Part shown: positions 56,736-64,000 of the stretch, piece after piece | Position numbering within the stretch: position 1 is the first letter of the stretch | How the letters are laid out: every line of letters starts with the position of its first letter | Translations under genes and position numbers: made by a program | The notes under the pieces: generated by a model | What the model saw: the letters and a program-made list of their open reading frames with translations, nothing else | Told to the model about the DNA's origin: nothing | Databases searched by the model: none | Origin: Sclerodactyla briareus | Taxonomy: Eukaryota > Echinodermata > Holothuroidea > Dendrochirotida > Sclerodactylidae | NCBI GenBank assembly: GCA_026419785.1 | Contig: JAODTK010005603.1 | Location: 1 to 64,000, forward strand | Direction: 5' to 3' | Length of the DNA: 64,000 nt

Positions 56736-58950
56736 GATCCATTGAGGATTGCAGAAACATCTTCGACATATTTGTGTAATTAGTTCAAAGAGAAAACTTT
56801 GGTTCCTAGTAATCATAAAATATCTTTATATACTGCTACTGTACTGATCCCAGTTTTAATGTAAGACTAACCATTTTCTGTTAACATCTCTGCAGACTTG
56901 CAGACAGAAATGTATAATAACAAAAAAATCATTAAAAATTGAAATAAGGAAGCGGTAGAATCCCTGTGGAGCTTTTGCGAGCCGTCCGTCCTGAAGAACC
57001 ATTTTTCTGATCACCTATTTAATAACTTAACATGTGAAGTGAACCCCCCTTCACCCCCCAAAAATTACTGTGTTTCAATTCCTAACCTATAACACCTAAC
57101 GTCCATAACATCTGTACAGTATTTGGAATTTTGAATAATTTTCAAGATGTCAAGCTGTCTATGGGGCCAATTGGCAGAGGAACGAACATTCCCTGTAACA
57201 TTCTTATTGATAATGCTACATTTCACACAGACAGCTCTCTTGAAAACCTGATATTTTTACTGGGGGAGATAGGCTTACGCAACAATGAAAGCAACTAGTA
57301 TGGAACATCACCTAAACCATAGTGCAAGAATTAACCCCCACGTCCATAGGCCATGCAACTGTCGGTATGGCTAAGGAATAAACCGGCCAGATTCTCTTAT
57401 GTTGGAAGAATGCCCATATACTGCGTCATTCAGGTTGGAATCTCTACCGTTGGAATCTCTAATCTTGTGAACTGCAGCTGCTTATGTGTCTGAAGCCCAA
57501 TTCGATAGCAAGCTCAGATGTGTTTTTTCAAGACCTGGATCCAAGTTCTTTATGGCTTTGTGGCATGCAGTACATACACGTAAAACTTTATATCGCTGGT
57601 CGGCACGCTGGCACCAATCTTAGGCCTGATCGTTCAAATATTGCGTAGAGTAAGCGAATTAATTCATATTATAGGTTCTTAGCCGCTCGTGCCCCGTGAA
57701 AGTGAGTTGGAGGAGAACATAATTATGCTGAATATGCCTACAATATATCATCAATAAATTTGTGAAATACGAAGGGTGTTTTTTTGCCTTGGGAGTGGGT
57801 GGAGAATGATATTTTCCGCCCCTTCACGATTTTGAGTGGGGGGTGGCGCCCCCCTCCCAGCCCCCCCCATCTCCGGTTCCTTCGCCCTTGTTTAGCCAGG
57901 TGGTTTCTGTTTGTTGTGTGTATGGACATATAAGGGAAGCATGGCGGCGCCAGCGTTGGCAACTTGGGGGGCAAACAGAGGGCAGGCGAATTGTTTGGGG
58001 GGGGGGCAACATTTTCTGGCGGATCCAATCCGTGCCCTAGGCATCGTCGCGATCGCTCATACGGCGTGGGGTCAGGGCCCGCCTTGGCGCCCCTTGTTGG
58101 GTCCCCCGGAAGCTCGCGATTCTATAGCTTTCAAGGGCCTAGAATCCACTTAGAATTGAATTCATTTTGGTGGCAGTTATATTCAAAAAATTACCATAAA
58201 CGAGACGCACTCCGGGATATTGATTATTCTCAGGCATGTGTCCCAGATCAATGGTTTAGTTTCTCTCTCCTGAAATGTGTCCCGATTATTTCTGTCTCCT
58301 AGCGTGACTTCAGAGCTCAAAACTGGGGGGGTGGGCACTGGGGGCAGAACTAAAGTTTGGGGGGGCACAGCCCCCCCATGCCCCCCCCCCTCTCCCTGTC
58401 GGCGCCGCACTGACGGAAATTCAGGTTAGCAAGAGGTTCAAACTAAATAATCGTCTAACGCAAGACTATGCCACCAAACAAATATGCAACGCACCCCATG
58501 TACATACACAGTAACGGACACTATTGTGTGGACTATTGCTGGACCACCAAGCGTCCATGGGTAACCTCACCATAGGGTGCTCTCACGGTGGAAACTTCTA
58601 ACTAACGGCACCTTTCACAATTGTTATATTAGCGGGCGATTGGATATGATGTCACCAGCAACAGTAATAAAGGTAATAACATCTGACTACAATTTCTCAT
58701 CCGGCCCTTCGAACCGAATCGGTAAATAAATACAGACAAAAAATGTACCGGTGACCGATGTCACTCACAGTACCTTTTGTATATGGCCGTACTGTGATTT
58801 TGTAAATATCTCCAGTCCACTGCTCGGATCGCTCATGTATTGGAACGCAGCTGTCAAGAAACGAGCCCGTCTCTAGCCCTTGACTAATACAATATCGATA
58901 AATCAATATAACGACTCTCACCACTGTTCTGTTGGATCTGTGTGGATGCC
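56736..58950. other. Unassigned and G/C-rich end of copy B
   Basis: Equivalent to 48,011-50,520. G runs at 57,997-58,006 and 58,364-58,369 and C runs at 58,371-58,390; no gene. Confidence 0.45.
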
Positions 58951-60370
58951 AGGACAAACACCATAGCACTCCTGAGGAAGATTGAACAACACATTCGACC
59001 AAGTCACCGGTTTCAAGTCAGTGTTTTAATAATAAAATAGGGTAAACACTCATGCACTCACACATAAGCCTAGTCTCGGTCCAAACAGGCCGCGGCAACT
59101 GCTACCTTTGCCGACACCCCCCCCGGGAATCGGAACAGAACACATCGAATGTCAACTTGATCACATTCTTTGAGCTTACCGTAAAGTCTGAAATTGGCAG
59201 GCCTGCCCATGGAACCTTGCAGGGTTTTGGATGGTGTTTCACGTGTGACCCGACGCAATTCACGTTAATGGTCCTCCAGTGAACTTCCCGGCCGCATGTT
59301 ATCCATATCCATGTATCAATATCAACCAAGCATGGTGGTGAAGAACGGTCGTTACTAGGTTTCACAGAAGGTATGGTAGGCCTGCTGCAGTCCCGTTAGT
59401 CTCCATATTTCAACTTCTCGACATGATACGTCAAGAAACGTGAAGGCAGGACATGACGAGGCATTGACCGAATGTTCTCTGGAATAATATAAGGTTTTTG
59501 TGATTGCGTTGCTCTGGTTTTACCCATCTGACACCATGGGCGTCGGAGCTTTTGAAAGTGGGGGGGCACATCGAATCAAATTACATCTAAGCGGAGCGCC
59601 ACCATCGTGGCGCGAAGGCGAACCAAGAACTTTCAGATTTTTATCCCTCCAATCGACGGAAAACGGCACTTGCAGTCTCATAGCACCATCTTCATGTGTG
59701 TTTGAGTGAAAGACAACAAAAGTTGTCCATTGTTCAACTAAGATGATTGACCGAATATCACACATGGTATATTTTATTACCTTCTCTACTCTGGCATTGT
59801 TTTCGTGGGATCCAGGGTGTACCCAACCGGTCTCTGGTGGGAGCGAAGGAAAAGCCATGGGCGTACGGTACCACCCCATTTGGAGCAGAACCTTTTACTC
59901 GAATTTTACTAGTCAGTCATTGGACCACTACCCGGCGCCGGAAGCGCGCGACAAAATGCATTTTTCCGGCATTTTAATACGGAAAAGTCTCAAAAAAAAT
60001 CAGGCATTTTTTCACTTTGCCTTTTTTCCTTCCCAAATTTCCCACGAATTTTCGCCCGAATTTTTCATCTCAGGACAAATTGGGGGGGGGGGGAGTCGGC
60101 CCCCAAGGCTTCTGAAATAATTCGAGTGGACAAAATGATTAGAAGCATTACACCGCATAATTATCCTACAACGCCTGGAAGAAACAATGCCAATTGCCGG
60201 CGCGAAACACAATTATGCACTTTTGGCTATTCGATTGAACTTCAGAACTCGTTTATGAAACATGGTATCTCGACTTCGGCCCTATTCGGTCCCGATCTCC
60301 ACCTGGGGTCCCACTTGAATTAGTGGACTTAAGACAATTTCCGATTTCCAACGCATTTATGTTTTGGTAG
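58951..60370. other. Spacer with GCGCCA hairpin repeat
   Basis: 59,585-59,615 carries ATCTAAGCGGAGCGCCACC then GTGGCGCG, a copy of the hairpin repeat seen at 5,990 and 35,852. GGCGCCGGAAGCGCGCG near 59,933 is a related hairpin. G12 near 60,083. The minus-strand frame 59,070-59,365 is open but has no recognised motif. Confidence 0.5.
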
Positions 60371-62060
60371 ACAAAAATTGAATCAGTTAGAGGCAACTCC
60401 CGCTTCGATTGGACCTTACTGGTATTGACAAGGGGTCAAAGTTCAATTTTATACTTTTTCGCAATAACACATTGGACATGTTCCTTGGAATGCAATATGC
60501 TTCTAGAGTGGATGCATCACTGGAGTTAACAATTTTTCAGAAAAACCGCCATGTCAATTGAAGGTCATTAAAGTCACTTAGGGGTCAAAAACTGATTTTA
60601 GTAGCTTTTCGGCAATAGCACTGGTGTGTTCATCAGAATGAAAATGCCTAGGAGTGGATGTACACATGGAGAGTAACATTCTCATAAAACTGTCAATCAT
60701 TACAGGTCATCGGGTCACTTAGGGGTCCAACACTGTTTTTTGGGCTATAATCGAGAATTGAATATCTGCAAGGCTGGTGTTTCACCATTGTGCTAATAAT
60801 TGTTGACCTGGCATGTGTGATGACCTCGACCTACTTGACCTCTGTCGGGTGGTCATGTGGTCAAGGTCGAATCTTGAATAAATGTTCTTATTTAAGGAGT
60901 TAGGGCAAACAAATAGAACCTGGTTTATGTTTGGGATTGTGGATTGACTTGTGGTTGCTTTATGGAGAGAACAACTCCCGCGTCGATCGGAACCTTACTT
61001 GGTAGTTACCGGGTTCAAAGTTTCATTTTAGACCTTTTTCGGGCATAACATTGGACATGTTCATTGGGAATGCATATGCTTCCGGAGTGGATGCAATCAC
61101 TGGAGTGTAACAATTTTCATAAAAAAACCGCCGTTCCTTGAAGGTCAATTAAGGTCACTTAGGGTCACAACTGATTTTAGTACTTTTTCGGCAAAGCACT
61201 GGGTGTGTTCATCAGATGCAAAATGCTCCTAAGGAGTGGATGTATCACAGGAGAGTAACACTTTCCATAAAAACTGTAAATCATTAAAGTCATTCGAGGT
61301 CACTTATGGGTCAAAAACTGATTTTTTGGCTATAACTCGGAATTGAATATCTTCGAAGCTGATGTTCACCATTGTTATTAATTTTGACATGCATGTGTGG
61401 GACCTTTGACCTGAATGTGACCTCTTTCGGCGTGGTCATGTGTTAAAGTCGAATATTGATAAATTTGCTTATTTAGGAATTACGGCAAAATAATAGACAC
61501 TGGGGTTATTTTTGGATATGTGATCAGAGCTTTGTGTGGTCTTTTATGGAGGGAAACAACTCCCGCTTCGATCGGTTACTTTGGTAGTTACAAGGGGTCA
61601 AAGTTCAATTTTATACCTTTTTCGCACAGAACAGGACATGTCATTGGAATGCAATTGCTTTCAGGAGTGGATGCATCAAATTGAGTTTAACAATTTTTAT
61701 AAGAGCCGCCATGTCATTGAAGGTCATTAAAGGTCACTTAGGGGTCAAACACTGATTTTAGTACTTTTTCGGCAATAGCCATGGGTGTGTTCATCAGAAT
61801 GCAAAATGCTCCTAGGGTGGATGTATCACTGGAGAGTAACAATTTTCAATAAAAACTGTCATATCATTAAAGGTCATTCGAGGTCACTTAGGGGTCAAAA
61901 ACTGTTTTTGGCTATAAACGGAGTTGAATATCTGCGAAGGCTGGATGGTTCACCATTGCTATATGATTGTGACCTGCAGTGTGTGACCTCTGACCTGAAT
62001 TTGATCTCTTTCGGGTGGCCATGGTGTTAAAGGTCGAATCTTGAATAAATGTGCTTATTA
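60370..62060. repeat. Tandem array, about 580-base unit with perfect AGGTCA DR4 pairs
   Basis: CAACTCCCGCxTCGATCGG recurs at about 60,395, 60,971 and 61,557 (576 and 586 apart). Within each unit a roughly 160-base subunit is doubled: GAATGCAAxATGCTxCTAGG, GAGTGGATGxATCACTGGAG, TAACAATTTTCATAAAAACxG, AGGTCATTAAAGGTCA, CTTAGGGGTCAAAAACTG. Perfect DR4 pairs lie at 61,142-61,157, 61,721-61,736 and 61,871-61,886. The unit ends with TGACCTxTGACCTGAATxTGA. The array breaks off at about 62,060. Confidence 0.85.
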
Positions 62061-63116
62061 AGACACACGCTGTCCGGGGCTGTAGGGTGCCTCAATACCT
62101 TCACAAAGTGCATTATTGAATGACCCATTTAACCTGTACACCGTTGTCGCTTCACAGTCTATAAAATGTCTTCTTTTCCCGAAATTGTCCGGTTTTCATG
62201 TCACCAAATTTCTTGAATAAGAGATGCGGGGATATATACGTCCGGCGTTTTACCCGCCCGACATTTCTAGTTTAAGATGGTTGTGGATGACATAGAGTCG
62301 AAGTTGAAAAGACGCACCTGCGTAGTGATTCCTTGCCTGAATGGTTGTCAACTACTCAAAGCAAAACACTTCGTATGGAAACTCGCCACAGACAGGGCTC
62401 ATGTATATAGGCCTGCCATATTTCTTTTTGTGTAATGGTGATATTACTATTACTGTCCACGCCAAGTGCCACAGGGCAGTATCGGTTCTTTGCCGCGCTG
62501 TCACGTGACTGAACTTTCGTCACAGTTATCTCGATTTCTACAGCACGTTTTTGGCTGGGATTTGGGGTCTTCATTTCTGAGGATGCTGAGAGAAGACCTG
62601 AGTGGCGTTCAGTGAAGAAGTTGGATTCCGAATTATTCTGAAATTCTGGGGGGGGGGAAAGGATTTTAGTGTTCGACTGGGCTCCAGTACAAATGGAATG
62701 ACCAACATATAATTTGTGATCTGCTATACACATATCGCCTCTGTCATTAGGAAAATTTGTTTTGTAAAGGCACCTCGAATTTTATGATGTTCCAGACATG
62801 CTATATTTTTTCCACCGGAACTTCCCGGCGATATGAATTTTTCTCCTATAACCAGGTGCATTTGGGCACTAGAAGATAATTATGGCGAACGCGTATAAGT
62901 AATCTGGCTTGGATAACGGCCAGATCCATTAACAAGCACACGTGCATTGATTAGAATTTTTTCTATGTACAGATAAGCGCAAAGTCTGACAACATATTTA
63001 CTATTGCATCCGCTGAAGAACTTCAAAAGGACACTTTTCAGGCAATAATCCTATACAATCATCACGAGATGACCATGGTTCCTCTGCAGAGTGCATATCT
63101 GCAGAGTGACTCCACA

Positions 63117-63117
<1 letters not shown>
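62061..63117. other. Unassigned spacer
   Basis: G9 at 62,648-62,656. The minus-strand frame 62,356-62,733 has no recognisable motif. Confidence 0.35.

Positions 63118-63156
<39 letters not shown>
63118..63156. repeat. A39 homopolymer
   Basis: A pure run of A; nothing next to it identifies a retrotransposon tail with certainty. Confidence 0.9.
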
Positions 63157-63158
<2 letters not shown>

Positions 63159-63690
63159 GTATGCTTTTTTTCACCCGCATGTTGTAGTATTTTTGATTTC
63201 CAGTACATTCTTCGTTTCTGAGAATACGCTCCGAATGGGAATAAAAGGATGCAGTGTATACTCGGCCCTTCAGAAATGTGAGTCCTTGGCTTTTTGGTTG
63301 TGTGCGATATTTTTTCCTGTCGTCTCACTCGTCTGATGTTGAGGATTCATGGTATTGACCAAGGAATTTAAGGAGATTTGACATGCCTTCCCTCCCATCC
63401 AAAATATCAACTTTCCTACGTTTCCTGTTGTTTCTACGTCAGATTATGATAACCGCACGAGCTTCTTGCTTCTTCAACATTGACCCTAATGGTGTTCCTA
63501 GAATGTGAATCATAATTGTCGAATTGAACAAGTCTAAACGTTCTAAAAATTTATTCTGTCATATCGAAGGGGGGAAGCATACGCAGCAAAATCACTATTA
63601 TTGATATATGCCCTCGTTTCGCACTTAACGCACGTTCTATTACATATCCCCGCGACACTGGAAGTGTCCTGGATATTATGTTTTTTGGGG
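63157..63690. other. Unassigned spacer
   Basis: No supported feature. Confidence 0.35.
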
Positions 63691-63775
63691 TGTAGCCCGC
63701 CCGCCGTCTCCGTCTGCCGTCTCCGCCGCCGCCGTCTCCGTCTTTCTCCGTCCCCGCCGCCGGCTCCGCCCACCG
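63691..63775. repeat. CCGCCGTCT minisatellite
   Basis: Imperfect repeats of CCGCCGTCTCCGTCT-like units. The Arg-rich ORFs across it are repeat translations. Confidence 0.8.
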
Positions 63776-64000
63776 AACTCTAGCCGTTAGCGCAATAACC
63801 TGACAACTCTTCAACGCTTTATCGATTGATCTGAAACTTGGTAACATGTCCGCTGTATAACATCCTCGAATGAGTCGAACGGGCATTACTCCTGTCTGCT
63901 GCCCTCTATTTGCAGGTTGTACACGGAAATCTGAGTTTATCCGATTTTCTCGGAACGTATTGGGTGGGGACAAGTGGGGTCCCGAAAAATATGACAGTGA
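63776..64000. other. Right-end segment
   Basis: Unassigned. GATCTGAAACTTGGTAACAT and the following text look like a dispersed repeat, but no second copy was found in this window. Confidence 0.3.

Larger units (their letters stand above)
50520..58950 (+). repeat. Tandem segmental duplication, copy B
   Basis: Second head-to-tail copy, about 8.4 kb. The junction at about 50,520 joins GTGTGGATGCAG (end-of-unit sequence, also at 58,938-58,949) to the unit start. It is shorter than copy A through many single-base losses and shorter homopolymer and T/C tracts. Past 58,950 the sequence no longer matches either copy. Confidence 0.9.

Overview
The window looks like nuclear DNA of a marine invertebrate animal, most likely a deuterostome such as an echinoderm; this is inference. 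The reasons are spliced cytochrome P450 exons with GT/AG borders, several decayed L2/CR1-type non-LTR retrotransposons, a tRNA-derived SINE, CA and GATA microsatellites, and arrays of roughly 310-base repeats rich in TGACCT/AGGTCA. There is no bacterial gene organisation: no operons, no long intact ORFs, no CRISPR array, no rRNA. Coding exons carry single-base frameshifts and the two copies of a recent duplication differ mostly by single-base indels, so the sequence probably derives from long reads with little polishing. ORF length is therefore a poor guide, and exons were found from splice sites, protein motifs and intron phase.

Layout. 1-16,560 is the left arm of a large, eroded inverted duplication whose right arm lies at 33,300-41,820. 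Three blocks can be matched (1-3,640 with 38,900-41,820; 8,820-10,660 with 35,560-38,560; 16,170-16,560 with 33,300-33,750). The left arm is longer because it holds extra material: an L2 element at 1,479-2,368 missing from the right arm, a 5 kb segment at 3,650-8,820 with two RT remnants and a P450 exon, another RT remnant at 10,750-11,600, and a repeat array at 12,640-15,975. 16,560-33,300 is mostly single-copy spacer with repeat arrays and all but one of the remaining recognisable exons. 41,430-58,950 is a head-to-tail duplication of a unit of about 9 kb (copy A 41,430-50,520, copy B 50,520-58,950). 58,950-64,000 holds a third kind of repeat array and low-complexity DNA.

Genes. The best-supported gene is a minus-strand cytochrome P450 resembling cholesterol 24-hydroxylase (CYP46A). 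Four consecutive exons (21,343-21,182, 20,850-20,712, 20,570-20,459, 18,089-17,864) have compatible intron phases and cover the C-helix through the start of the I-helix. A fifth exon (3,764-3,672) matches the segment before the haem-binding loop. The I-helix/K-helix exons expected between 17.8 and 3.8 kb were not found, and the haem-loop exon probably lies left of the window. A second, different P450 exon (mitochondrial-clan-like) lies at about 30,381-30,130 on the minus strand, and an unidentified plus-strand terminal exon at 32,098-32,228.

The repeat arrays share one theme: several unrelated array families repeatedly contain AGGTCA half-sites spaced as DR1 or perfect DR4, the arrangement bound by nuclear receptors. 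Whether this is functional or only a property of the repeats cannot be decided from sequence alone.
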